Shown here piece after piece: positions 1-6,671 of a stretch of DNA of 6,986 nt; within the stretch, counting starts at the first letter, position 1, and every line of letters starts with the position of its first letter. The stretch lies in the NCBI GenBank assembly GCA_025924775.1, contig JAICHS010000118.1, forward strand, positions 1-6,986. Direction: 5' to 3'. The DNA is from Rhodanobacteraceae bacterium (GTDB lineage: Bacteria; Pseudomonadota; Gammaproteobacteria; Xanthomonadales; Rhodanobacteraceae). The notes under the pieces were generated by a model that saw only the letters and a list, made by a program, of their open reading frames with translations, was not told the origin of the DNA and did not search any database. Position numbers and translations under genes: made by a program.

Positions 1-793
1 GCGGCGTGTACGCACGCCGGTACAGCAACACGCGGTTGCGCATCATGTAGAACAGCCGCACGGGCGCGTGCACCACGATGCCACGCGGCACGCCCAGCAG
101 TCGCCGGCGCGCGGCGCCGTGATGGTGCAGCATCCGCGCGCCGCACGCGCCGAACAGCGCATAACCCTTGTCCACGGCGCGAAAACACCATTCCAGATCG
201 ACGTTGTCGATGAACAGTGACGCGTCCATTGCGCCAACTTCATCCAGTGCCGCCAACGGAATCAGCGAGCCGGACGTGATCAGGAAATCGCAAGCGATGG
301 CATCGCACCTGCCGTCGCAGCGCAGTTGCCGATTGACCGGAAAGCGGATCGCTACGAACGGCGCATCCGCGCCCTCGCGTGGGTCGTGGAAACACGCGCC
401 GACGGCGGCCACCCGCCGCCCTTCCGACTGGCGCGCAAGCGCGGCCTGCAACGCAGGCACCATGCCGGGTTCGGGCACGCTGTCCTGGTCCATCAGCAGC
501 ACGCACCCGACACCCGGCTTCAGGCGCGCACGCGCGATGCCCGCGTTCAACGCGGCCGCAAGCCCGATGTTTTCCGGCAACGCCAGCAACTCGGCCACCG
601 GATGCGCCGCGCACGCCTCGTGCACCGCCGACCCGGGCGTGGCGTTGTCCACCACCACCACGTCGGCGACCTGCGCCTCCAGTGCCCGCAGCTGCGCTTC
701 CAGCAGCGCGCGGTCCGGATGATAGGTGACGACGACCGCGCACACGCCTGCGTCAGCAGCGTCCGCCCGCGTCGCATCGGCCTGCTCAGGCAT
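1..793 (-). CDS. Family 2 glycosyltransferase, rhamnosyltransferase-like (3' end cut by window edge)
   Basis: It probably transfers a nucleotide-activated sugar (dTDP-rhamnose is the usual donor in this subgroup) to a growing O-antigen, capsule or other surface glycan at the inner face of the cytoplasmic membrane. The 264 visible residues show the GT-A order: a first strand AVVVTYHP at about 19-26, VVVVDNA at 45-51, PENIGLAAALNAG at 73-85, the metal/nucleotide-binding acidic motif in LLMDQDSVPE at about 99-108 (D102, D104), and FIDNVDLEW at 194-202, which resembles the catalytic-base region. MMRNRVLLYRR near the visible end is typical of bacterial rhamnosyltransferases, whose usual length of about 300 residues leaves roughly 35 missing. 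The ATG at 793 is the first start after an in-frame TGA, which is the stop codon of the upstream oxygenase gene. It has no clear Shine-Dalgarno sequence, so translation may depend on the gene 33 bases upstream. The exact donor and acceptor cannot be read from the sequence. Confidence 0.9.
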   Translation of the reverse strand, partial: MPEQADATRADAADAGVCAVVVTYHPDRALLEAQLRALEAQVADVVVVDNATPGSAVHEACAAHPVAELLALPENIGLAAALNAGIARARLKPGVGCVLLMDQDSVPEPGMVPALQAALARQSEGRRVAAVGACFHDPREGADAPFVAIRFPVNRQLRCDGRCDAIACDFLITSGSLIPLAALDEVGAMDASLFIDNVDLEWCFRAVDKGYALFGACGARMLHHHGAARRRLLGVPRGIVVHAPVRLFYMMRNRVLLYRRAYTP

Positions 794-826
794 GTCGCAC
801 CACGGTTTGCATGGCCGGTCGCAGCT

Positions 827-1630
827 TCAATCCCGCCGGCTCCGGCGCAACGCGTAGGCCAGCCGCTTCGCGCCAAGCCGCAGCCGCTGCCGCAGCCAAC
901 GCACCCGGTCGGTCTCGAATTTCTCGGTGGGACGCGCGACGAAGTTGGTCATTTCCGACTTGCCGAAGCGCAAGTCCGACGCGGGCCGGGTGGGCGTGTA
1001 GTAGTAGAGCGCGATGGATTTCCGGAACACGCCCTCCGGACACGCAAGCGGATCGGGATGACCGTGGTAGGAGATGTCGTTGGTCTCGAACAACAGCGCG
1101 TGCCCGATCCGCGGGGAGAGCGAAAAGATGCGCTCGCGCGCGTCGGCGCTCCACAGCTCGATGTTGCCGTGCCAGGCGTCCTGCCAGCCCTCATTGAGAT
1201 AGACCAGCAGGTTGAGGCGCCGGTACATCGACAGGCCGCGATGCCAGTTGAAATCGGTGTGCAGCTTCAGGTAACCACCGCGGCCGATGGCGTGGATGCC
1301 GCCACCACGCAGCTCCGGGTCGGGCCGCAGGTTGTCGATGCCGGTGATTGTCGACAACACCCGCAGGAACGGCGACGCGTTCAAGCCGGCGACGAACGCG
1401 CGCGCGTGCTCGGGCATGGCATCCAGCTCCGACAGGCGGTGCTTGCGGTACGACGCGTAGATGTCGGCCTCCTGCGGATACAGCGCGAGGTTGGACTCGA
1501 CCTCGCGCGCCACCTGCAACACCGTCGCGGGGTCGAACAGCCCGCCGACGGACGCGTAGCCGTACGGTTTGTGGCGCCTGAATTCGCCTGCGATTTCCCG
1601 CACCGTCGTGGGCGCGATGTGCATGTCCAT
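827..1630 (-). CDS. 2-oxoglutarate/Fe(II)-dependent oxygenase (prolyl-4-hydroxylase-like fold)
   Basis: A soluble 267-residue protein of the 2OG-Fe(II) oxygenase superfamily, which couples decarboxylation of 2-oxoglutarate to hydroxylation of a substrate. The iron facial triad is visible as H124 and D126 in YLKLHTDFNWH and the distal histidine in ISYHGHPDP (H189, less likely H191). R203 in FRKSIALYYYT fits the arginine that binds the 2OG carboxylate. RRLNLLVYLNEGWQ at 137-150 is a strong signature of the subgroup found beside glycan-biosynthesis genes. The usual GGHLELWD-like block reads HGNIELWS at 154-161. The C-terminus (about 243-267) is very basic. I start it at the ATG at 1630, because 35 more upstream codons are open but low-complexity and unlike the family. 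An ATG at 1624 is equally possible; neither has a good ribosome site. It sits 33 bases before the glycosyltransferase gene, which suggests that the substrate is a glycan, lipid or sugar precursor. That is inference from context. Confidence 0.9.
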   Translation of the reverse strand: MDMHIAPTTVREIAGEFRRHKPYGYASVGGLFDPATVLQVAREVESNLALYPQEADIYASYRKHRLSELDAMPEHARAFVAGLNASPFLRVLSTITGIDNLRPDPELRGGGIHAIGRGGYLKLHTDFNWHRGLSMYRRLNLLVYLNEGWQDAWHGNIELWSADARERIFSLSPRIGHALLFETNDISYHGHPDPLACPEGVFRKSIALYYYTPTRPASDLRFGKSEMTNFVARPTEKFETDRVRWLRQRLRLGAKRLAYALRRSRRD

Positions 1631-1756
1631 GAGCTTCGATTCCAGCCTGCCAACGCGCGCCGATGCGCGCCATGTCGCCGCGAGGGCGGTGCGCGCACAC
1701 CATGCGCATTGTAGTTGACCGCCACTCGGCGGCACGCCGCAAGACGGATGGCCTAA
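1631..1756 (-). promoter_or_regulatory. Gap between SDR and oxygenase genes with a possible promoter and small hairpin
   Basis: This 126-base gap separates the SDR gene stop from the oxygenase start. Read on the minus strand it has TACAAT at 1713-1708, five of six matches to the sigma-70 -10 box and unusual in such GC-rich DNA. No convincing -35 box lies 16-18 bases upstream. Just before it is a short inverted repeat, CCGCC (1719-1723) and GGCGG (1728-1732), with a four-base loop and no following T run, so it is at best a weak pause or terminator. The gap could mark the start of a separate oxygenase-glycosyltransferase transcript. Confidence 0.3.
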
Positions 1757-2611
1757 CTACCGCCAGCAATCCGCATCCGGCCGGAATGCGCGCGGATGCA
1801 CGCCCAGCAGCCGTTCGAGCTCGCCGTTGTCGGCCACCAGGTCCTGCTCCAGCCGCGACAGCGGCCCGCGCAGGGACGGCAGCAGCCGCGCGCCAAGGCG
1901 CACCACCGGTGCGGGCACGGGCAACGGCAACGTGTGCACCGGCAGGCTGGCGCGCACCCGTGCGAACATCTCCGCGGCCGGCAGGCGTTCGCCGCCGCCG
2001 ATGGGAATCACCCGCCCCGATACGCCCGTGTCCAGCGCACGCACGACCGCCTGTGCGATGTCGGCCGCGTGCACCGGCTGCCGCAGGCCCCTGCCCGCGG
2101 GCAAGCCGAACACGCGCCAGCGCATGCCGCGCCGCGCCAGCGGTGTCAGGCTGCGGTCGCGCCCGGCGCCGTAGATCAACGTGGGGCGCAGGATGGTCCA
2201 GGCAATGCCACGGCGCTCGCAGGCGCGCATCAGCCCGGCTTCGCCTTCGCGCAGGCGCTGCGAAATCTCGCGGTCCGCCGCCACCGGCGACGCCTGCTTG
2301 CTTTCCGCGCTCATGGAACTGGTGGCGACGACCTGCCGCAACCTGGGTGCCGCGCCGGCATCGATCCACGCGGCCAAGGCATCCAGCGGCGCGAAGCTGC
2401 AAGCGGAGCCGGCTTCCTCGACGCGGGGCGGCGGCACGGGCAGCGCGCCGTGCAACCACGCGACGCCCGCTATTTCCGGTTGCGGCCGGCGTGACAGCGC
2501 CAGCACTTCGAGCTTCGCGGCCACCAGTTGTGGCAACAGGAACCAGCCGATCTGGCTGCTGGCGCCGCAGACCAGCACCGGCGCGTGGCGCCAGGCTCCG
2601 GCCTCAACCAT
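1757..2611 (-). CDS. Atypical extended SDR / NAD-dependent epimerase-like protein
   Basis: A 284-residue protein with the N-terminal Rossmann fold of the extended short-chain dehydrogenase/reductase (NAD-dependent epimerase/dehydratase) family. The nucleotide loop is VLVCGASSQIG at 12-22, where the usual GxxGxxG has serine at 19 in place of the middle glycine. VVATSS at 94-99 occupies the place of the active-site serine strand, and ILRPTLIYG at 140-148 is the conserved motif after the active-site helix. RQPVHAADIAQAVVRAL at about 177-193 and IPIGGG at 203-207 continue the family pattern. No tyrosine occurs between residues 100 and 146, so the YxxxK catalytic pair is missing. The protein may therefore bind NAD(P) without classical SDR chemistry, like the atypical SDRs. 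The ATG overlaps the last 8 bases of the TPR gene (ATGGTTGA) and has no Shine-Dalgarno sequence, which points to translational coupling. The physiological substrate is unknown. Confidence 0.85.
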   Translation of the reverse strand: MVEAGAWRHAPVLVCGASSQIGWFLLPQLVAAKLEVLALSRRPQPEIAGVAWLHGALPVPPPRVEEAGSACSFAPLDALAAWIDAGAAPRLRQVVATSSMSAESKQASPVAADREISQRLREGEAGLMRACERRGIAWTILRPTLIYGAGRDRSLTPLARRGMRWRVFGLPAGRGLRQPVHAADIAQAVVRALDTGVSGRVIPIGGGERLPAAEMFARVRASLPVHTLPLPVPAPVVRLGARLLPSLRGPLSRLEQDLVADNGELERLLGVHPRAFRPDADCWR

Positions 2612-4289
2612 TGCGGTGCAGTCGTGCGTCCACCTCGCTGATGCGCGGATCATCCGGGACCAGCCGCTGCGCCTCGCGCAACGCCGCGCGCGCGGCGCCC
2701 AGCTCACCCAGCCCGACGTAATGGTCGGCACGATCCAGCCACGCGCTGCCCAGCCGATGCCGCATGGAAGCGGTCGCCGGGTCGCCCGGGTCCAGTTGCT
2801 CCAGCGTGCCCAGCATGTCGTGCGCCATGTCGAGGTTGTCCTCGCGCACCGCACGCTGGAACTGGTCACGCGTCACCTGCGGCAGGTTGCGCAGACCCGC
2901 CTGCGCGCCCGCATTGTTGCCGTCGATGCCGAGCGCCGCACGGTACAGGTCGTACGCGCTGTTGCCCGGCGGCAACATGATGTCGCCCTTGCGCGCGGCG
3001 GTTTTCGCACGCGCGATCAGGCGCGCCAGTTTGGCCGAATCGGCCGGCGTCAACGTCGGCGGCGCCGACGGGGCCGCGGCCACGCCGGCGTTGCCGCCAC
3101 CCGTGGCACCCGCCGCAAGCCGCGAGCGCGCGGCTGCAAGGTCGGCCGATTTCGGCGCCAGTGCCGCGGCCTGGTCCAGCAGGGATTTCGCGTCGTGCGT
3201 GTGCCCCGCATCCAGCGCGGCGTTGGCCTGCACCACCAGCGCCTCGGCCACCTGGCCGAGGCCCGCGTGCGCCTTGGCATTGCCCGGGTCGGCCGCAAGC
3301 GCGGCCTTGAACTGGGCCTCGGCGTTGTCATTGCCAGCCCCGGTTACGCGCCCTGCCCGCAAGTCGGCCTGGCCCTGCGCCAGATACTGGTCGCGCTGGG
3401 CGTCCGCGGCGCGGTCGGCCGCAGCGACGTTCGCACGCAGGGTCGGCAACTGCGAATAGCCGGGCAAGCGGGCCGCAAGTTCGGTCAGTGTCTGCCGCGC
3501 CCCGGCGCGATCATTCTTGCCCAGCTGTGCCTGGATACGGGAAGCCAGCAGGTCGCCGACCTGGTTCATGCCGTGGCGCGCGACCGCGTTGTGCGGGTCG
3601 CCCGCCAGTACCTTGCCGAACAGTGCTGCCGCACCGCCGTTGCCATCGATGCGTCCGTTCGCCAGCGCCGCCCGCGCCTGGTCGATCAACACGTCCACGT
3701 TGGCGTTGTGCAACACCGCCTTGGCCAGCGCCTGGTCCACCGCCGTGATTTCCGCGCCGCCGCCCAGCAGACCGCGTGCGTCTTCCAGCGACGCCCGCGC
3801 GGCGTTGTAATCATGCGCCTTCAAGGCGGCCTGCGCCTGCGCCAGCTCGGCGTGGCCGACCTTCTGCAGGCCGGCCAACGCCTGCTCGTTGTCGGGGTCG
3901 AGCGCGCGCGCCGCCACGTACAGGTCACGCGCGCTGTCGGGGCCACCCATCAGCTTGCCGGCCGCGTACGCCTGATCGGCGCGGGTCAGCAGCGAATTCA
4001 GCTGTGTTTGCGGCAGCAACGCACTCAGCGTCGCGCGATGGCTCCACGCCCAGCCACCGCCGCCCACCACCAGGACGATCGCGATCACCACGGCCAGCCA
4101 CGGGATGCGGCGGCGGGCGAGCGGCACCCGCACGCGCGGCGCATGGCCGAAGGGTGGCTCCCGCCGCGGCGGTTCCGGGCGCGCGGATGCGCGCCGATCA
4201 TCGTCGGCGTCGAGGTGATCCAGGTTGCCGAGCACCGGCTCGGTGCGCTGCGGGCCACCGTGCCGGGAGGCGTCGTTTCGATTGTTCAT
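2604..4289 (-). CDS. Membrane-anchored TPR-like repeat protein with four ~100-residue units
   Basis: A 561-residue protein that I cannot assign to a characterised gene. Residues 1-60 are polar, charged and proline-rich, with a basic stretch at 51-61 (RVRVPLARRR). One membrane segment follows at about 63-82 (WLAVVIAIVLVVGGGGWAW). Positive residues before it and none just after predict a cytoplasmic N-terminus and a periplasmic repeat domain. The rest is helical and alanine-rich, with TPR-like signatures such as ARALDPDNEQALAGL (127-141) and AALAADPGNAKAHAGL (329-344). The motif recurs with conserved glycines at 111, 212, 313 and 435. A flexible Gly/Ala/Pro linker sits at about 393-417, before the fourth unit. 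Such proteins are generally protein-interaction scaffolds. The start at 4289 has AGGT six bases upstream; upstream in-frame ATGs at 4310 and 4385 lack this. It lies 158 bases after relA and overlaps the SDR gene, its most likely functional partner. Confidence 0.88.
   Translation of the reverse strand: MNNRNDASRHGGPQRTEPVLGNLDHLDADDDRRASARPEPPRREPPFGHAPRVRVPLARRRIPWLAVVIAIVLVVGGGGWAWSHRATLSALLPQTQLNSLLTRADQAYAAGKLMGGPDSARDLYVAARALDPDNEQALAGLQKVGHAELAQAQAALKAHDYNAARASLEDARGLLGGGAEITAVDQALAKAVLHNANVDVLIDQARAALANGRIDGNGGAAALFGKVLAGDPHNAVARHGMNQVGDLLASRIQAQLGKNDRAGARQTLTELAARLPGYSQLPTLRANVAAADRAADAQRDQYLAQGQADLRAGRVTGAGNDNAEAQFKAALAADPGNAKAHAGLGQVAEALVVQANAALDAGHTHDAKSLLDQAAALAPKSADLAAARSRLAAGATGGGNAGVAAAPSAPPTLTPADSAKLARLIARAKTAARKGDIMLPPGNSAYDLYRAALGIDGNNAGAQAGLRNLPQVTRDQFQRAVREDNLDMAHDMLGTLEQLDPGDPATASMRHRLGSAWLDRADHYVGLGELGAARAALREAQRLVPDDPRISEVDARLHRNG
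2727..4001 (-). repeat. Four tandem TPR-like coding repeats of ~100 residues
   Basis: Within the membrane-anchored protein, four diverged units run over about residues 97-196, 197-297, 298-398 and 419-521. Each starts with a helix ending in a glycine (AAGKL, ANGRI, RAGRV, RKGDI), then a short Gly/Asn/Pro-rich turn, then a helix ending in LDPDN, GDPHN, ADPGN or IDGNN plus an AGL/GLR-type helix. A second helical hairpin rich in alanine follows (for example AQAQAALKAHDYNAARASL and VVQANAALDAGHTHDAKSL). The glycine spacing is 101, 101 and 122 residues; the last is longer because of the linker. A half unit follows at about 522-559. The repeats are visible in protein only, not as near-identical DNA, so the duplication is old. 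Confidence 0.75.
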
Positions 4290-4295
4290 GCGAGG

Positions 4296-4299
4296 ACCT
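4296..4299 (-). promoter_or_regulatory. Ribosome binding site of the TPR-repeat gene
   Basis: On the minus strand AGGT ends six bases before the ATG at 4289. This is the clearest Shine-Dalgarno match of the five minus-strand starts and is the reason for choosing this start over the longer open frame. Confidence 0.5.
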
Positions 4300-4323
4300 G
4301 TCAACGCCATGCCAAACCGCCGG

Positions 4324-4390
4324 GTCACGACCGGCGTGGGAGCTCCGCTGCTGCTGAGACCGCCGCGGCGGCGTGACGGTTCCACGCCGG
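4324..4390 (-). other. Competing inverted repeats in the leader of the TPR-repeat gene
   Basis: The 158-base gap between the relA stop and the TPR start contains a perfect 9-base inverted repeat, CCGGCGTGG (4331-4339) with CCACGCCGG (4382-4390). A second, 6-base pair, GTCACG (4324-4329) with CGTGAC (4372-4377), interlocks with the first, so both can form only as a pseudoknot or as alternatives. The loop holds the 12-base palindrome CCGCCGCGGCGG (4360-4371). No T run follows, so this is not a standard intrinsic terminator. In DNA this rich in GC, short inverted repeats also arise by chance. A weak -10-like TAAAGT lies upstream at about 4413-4408. Confidence 0.3.
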
Positions 4391-4447
4391 CGCCCCGCGT
4401 ATGCGCACTTTAACATCGGCCCGCGCCGTGCCTGCGGATCGGTGCGT

Positions 4448-6544
4448 TCAGCCGGCGGCCAGTCGCCGCGCATCGGTTATGTTCGGAACCGCCGACAGCC
4501 GCGCCAGCAGCGCCGACAACTCGGCGAAATCGTGCAGGCGCAGCGTGAAGTGCATCGTCACTTCGCCCACGTCGCGATCGCTGTGGCTGTCCGAGGCCAC
4601 GATCCGCGCGCCGGAGTTGGTGACCACGTTGGTGATGTCACGCTGCAGGTCGCGGCGGTCATAGCCCAGCACCAGGATCGCGACTTCATAGGCACGATCG
4701 GGTGCGCTTTGCCAGCGCACCGCAATCACGCGCTCGGGGTTGCGCACGCGCAACCGCGCCAGCGCGGCGCAGTCGCCCCGGTGCACGGTGACGCCGCGCC
4801 CGCGCGTCACGTACCCGGCGACGTCGTCCCCCGGCAGCGGCCGGCAGCAACGCGCCAGCGTGGTCAGCAGGTTGCCCACGCCCTCGACCGTGAGCGCGCC
4901 CGGCCCGCCCCCGCCGCGCGCGGGTCGGCGCGTTGCGGGCGGCGTCGCTGCGGTTGCCGGCGCCACGGGCTGCTGCGATTCCAGCAGCGCCCGCGTCAAC
5001 TGCGCCACGCCTACCTCGCCCAGCGCGAGCCCGACCAGCAGATCGTCGCGATGCTTGCGGCCCAGGCGCGCGGGCATGCGCTCCAACACCTCGTCGGGCA
5101 CCGCCAGGCGGCGTGCCTCGCGTTCCAGGATCTGGCGCCCGGCCGCGAGGTTGGCGGTCAGGTCCTCGCGCCGGAACCACGCCCGCAACTTGCCGCGCGC
5201 GCTGGCCGTGCTGAGGTACCCAAGTTGCGGCGACAGCCAGTCGCGGCTGGGCGCAGGTTCGCGCGCGGTGAGGATCTCGATGCGGTCGCCGCTGGCCGGC
5301 TGCCAGGTCAACGGCACGATCCGGCCATTGACCTTGGCGCCGCGGCAGCGATGCCCGACCAAGGTGTGCACGTGATAGGCGAAATCCAGCACGGTCGCAC
5401 CGGCCGGCAAATCGAGCACCTGGCCCTTGGGGGTCAGCAGATAGACGCGCTCCTCGGCCAGTTCGGCGTGCAACTCCGCCGCGAGCGCGGCATCATTCTC
5501 GCCCTCGCCGCGCGCTTCCAGCAGCTTGCGCATCCACGCCACGCGCGCCTGGTACGCGGCATCGCCCTGCCCGCCTTCCTTGTAGCGCCAGTGCGCGGCC
5601 ACGCCCAGCTCGGCGCCGCGATGCATCTCCTCGGTGCGGATCTGCACTTCCAGCGTCTTGCCGTCCGGTCCGATCACTGCGGTGTGCAGCGAGCGATAGT
5701 TGTTGCCCTTGGGCCGCGCGATGTAGTCGTCGAACTCCTGCGGGATGATCGGCCACAGCCCGTGCACCACGCCGAGCACCGCGTAGCAATCGGCCACGCT
5801 GGTGGTCAGCACCCGCAGGGCCCGGATGTCGTACAACTCGCCGAACCCCACTTGCTTGCGCTGCATCTTCCGCCAGATGGAATAGATGTGTTTGACGCGG
5901 CCGTTGACGCTGGCGTGGATGCCTTGCGCCGCGAGGGCATCACGCAGCTGTGCAACGCTGCGCGCGATCCACGCCTCGCGATCGGTACGGCGCTCGTCCA
6001 GCAGTTTCGCGATGCGGTGATAGACATCCGGCTGCAGGTAGCGGAAGGCCAGATCCTCCAGTTCCCACTTCCACTGGCCGATGCCAAGGCGATTGGCCAA
6101 CGGCGCGTGGATGTCGCGCGTCAGCTGCGCCAGCGCGCGCCGTTCGACGTCTGGCAGGTCCGTCGCCGCGCGCATCCGCGCCAGCTGGCGCGCCAGCAAC
6201 AGATACACCACGCGCAGGTCGCGGATGATCGCCAGCAGCATGCGGCGCAAGCCTTCGGCGCTGGCATCCGCGCTGCGCGCCGCGTGCAACGCCCACACCC
6301 GCTCCGCCTGCTGCTGGCCCTCGACCAGGCGCCGCAACGCTTCCGGCGCGTTCCCGGCAGCGGTTTGCCATGCAGTGGGATCGACGCCGGCGACCGCGTA
6401 CCACGCCGCCGCCGCGCGCGTGTCGTCGTCGCAGCCAATCGCCGCAAGCAGCGCGTCAATCTGCTGCCACAGATCGCGCGCCGCCGGCGGCAACCCGGCA
6501 ACGGGCGGCGCAGGCGTGCGGCGGCTGGCATTGGATTCTGGCAT
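4448..6544 (-). CDS. relA: RelA, ribosome-associated (p)ppGpp synthetase
   Basis: Transfers pyrophosphate from ATP to GDP or GTP to make (p)ppGpp when uncharged tRNA sits in the ribosomal A site. The 698 residues align along most of E. coli RelA (744 residues, recalled). Residues 1-145 are a reduced pseudo-hydrolase region with no His-Asp box; RRMLLA (100-105) and APLANRLGIGQWKWELEDLAFRYL (147-170) are the landmarks. The synthetase domain runs from about 216 to 330, with KHIYSIWRKMQ (218-228), ELYDIRALRV (236-245), EFDDYIARPKGNNYRSLHT (270-288) and EVQIRTEEMH (299-308). EFDD, rather than the RFKD of bifunctional Rel/SpoT, marks a synthetase-only enzyme. TGS follows at about 366-427, then a helical domain, an Ala/Pro/Gly linker at 525-549, the conserved-cysteine domain (CC at 566-567, VHRGDC at 587-592) and a C-terminal ACT domain (about 617-695). 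No other ATG, GTG or TTG lies between this start and the upstream stop at 6611. The Shine-Dalgarno sequence is weak. Confidence 0.97.
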   Translation of the reverse strand: MPESNASRRTPAPPVAGLPPAARDLWQQIDALLAAIGCDDDTRAAAAWYAVAGVDPTAWQTAAGNAPEALRRLVEGQQQAERVWALHAARSADASAEGLRRMLLAIIRDLRVVYLLLARQLARMRAATDLPDVERRALAQLTRDIHAPLANRLGIGQWKWELEDLAFRYLQPDVYHRIAKLLDERRTDREAWIARSVAQLRDALAAQGIHASVNGRVKHIYSIWRKMQRKQVGFGELYDIRALRVLTTSVADCYAVLGVVHGLWPIIPQEFDDYIARPKGNNYRSLHTAVIGPDGKTLEVQIRTEEMHRGAELGVAAHWRYKEGGQGDAAYQARVAWMRKLLEARGEGENDAALAAELHAELAEERVYLLTPKGQVLDLPAGATVLDFAYHVHTLVGHRCRGAKVNGRIVPLTWQPASGDRIEILTAREPAPSRDWLSPQLGYLSTASARGKLRAWFRREDLTANLAAGRQILEREARRLAVPDEVLERMPARLGRKHRDDLLVGLALGEVGVAQLTRALLESQQPVAPATAATPPATRRPARGGGGPGALTVEGVGNLLTTLARCCRPLPGDDVAGYVTRGRGVTVHRGDCAALARLRVRNPERVIAVRWQSAPDRAYEVAILVLGYDRRDLQRDITNVVTNSGARIVASDSHSDRDVGEVTMHFTLRLHDFAELSALLARLSAVPNITDARRLAAG

Positions 6545-6671
6545 GAACGCAAGTGCACCCGGTTGCAGATGTTTCGATGTGGGAAAGGTTTGCGAAAGAC
6601 CCCCAGTGTATTAAATTGAACCCATGGATACCGCGTGCGGCCCGCATAGGGCACTGCTATCATCGCCGCCC
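6545..6671. promoter_or_regulatory. Divergent intergenic region between relA and the secreted-protein gene
   Basis: These 127 bases separate two divergent starts and must hold both promoters if the genes are transcribed separately. The only AT-rich patch is 6608-6620. On the minus strand it offers TAATAC or TACACT as -10 candidates for relA, without a good -35 box. On the plus strand TTGCGA (6590-6595) and TAAATT (6612-6617), 16 bases apart, form a fair sigma-70-like pair for the secreted-protein gene. The exact promoters are not resolved. Confidence 0.45.
6655..6663 (+). promoter_or_regulatory. Possible extended -10 element directly before the secreted-protein start
   Basis: TGCTATCAT is an extended -10 form (TGn followed by TATCAT, five of six matches). 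It ends 8 bases before the ATG at 6672, so transcription would start at or next to the start codon and the mRNA would be leaderless. The -35 position (about 6635-6640, GTGCGG) is poor. The alternative pair at 6590-6617 would give a leader of roughly 45-50 bases. Confidence 0.3.

Noticed and set aside
326..1714. Plus-strand open frame of 462 codons opposite the glycosyltransferase and oxygenase genes
   Set aside because: Composition artefact: it covers two genes with intact catalytic motifs on the other strand and ignores their boundaries.
1631..1735. 35-codon N-terminal extension of the oxygenase
   Set aside because: The extension is open but has Arg/Ala/Cys/Trp-rich composition unlike the family and overlaps the possible -10 box at 1713-1708.
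1191..2459. Minus-strand open frame of 422 codons spanning the SDR and oxygenase genes
   Set aside because: It lies out of frame with both real genes, is extremely Arg/Ala/Gly-rich and contains no motif.
4299..4304. TTGACA, a perfect -35 hexamer on the minus strand just before the TPR start
   Set aside because: The matching -10 position falls inside the coding sequence and reads TCGAAA, a poor match, and the resulting transcript would lack the start codon.
2181..4376. Plus-strand open frame of 731 codons opposite the TPR and SDR genes
   Set aside because: It is arginine-, glutamine- and valine-rich with no recognisable domain and runs across two genes and a gap. It is the usual antisense open frame of very GC-rich genes.
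4373..6619. Plus-strand open frame of 748 codons opposite relA
   Set aside because: It mirrors relA almost exactly, while relA aligns over most of its length with a known family. The antisense product has no domain or plausible start signal.
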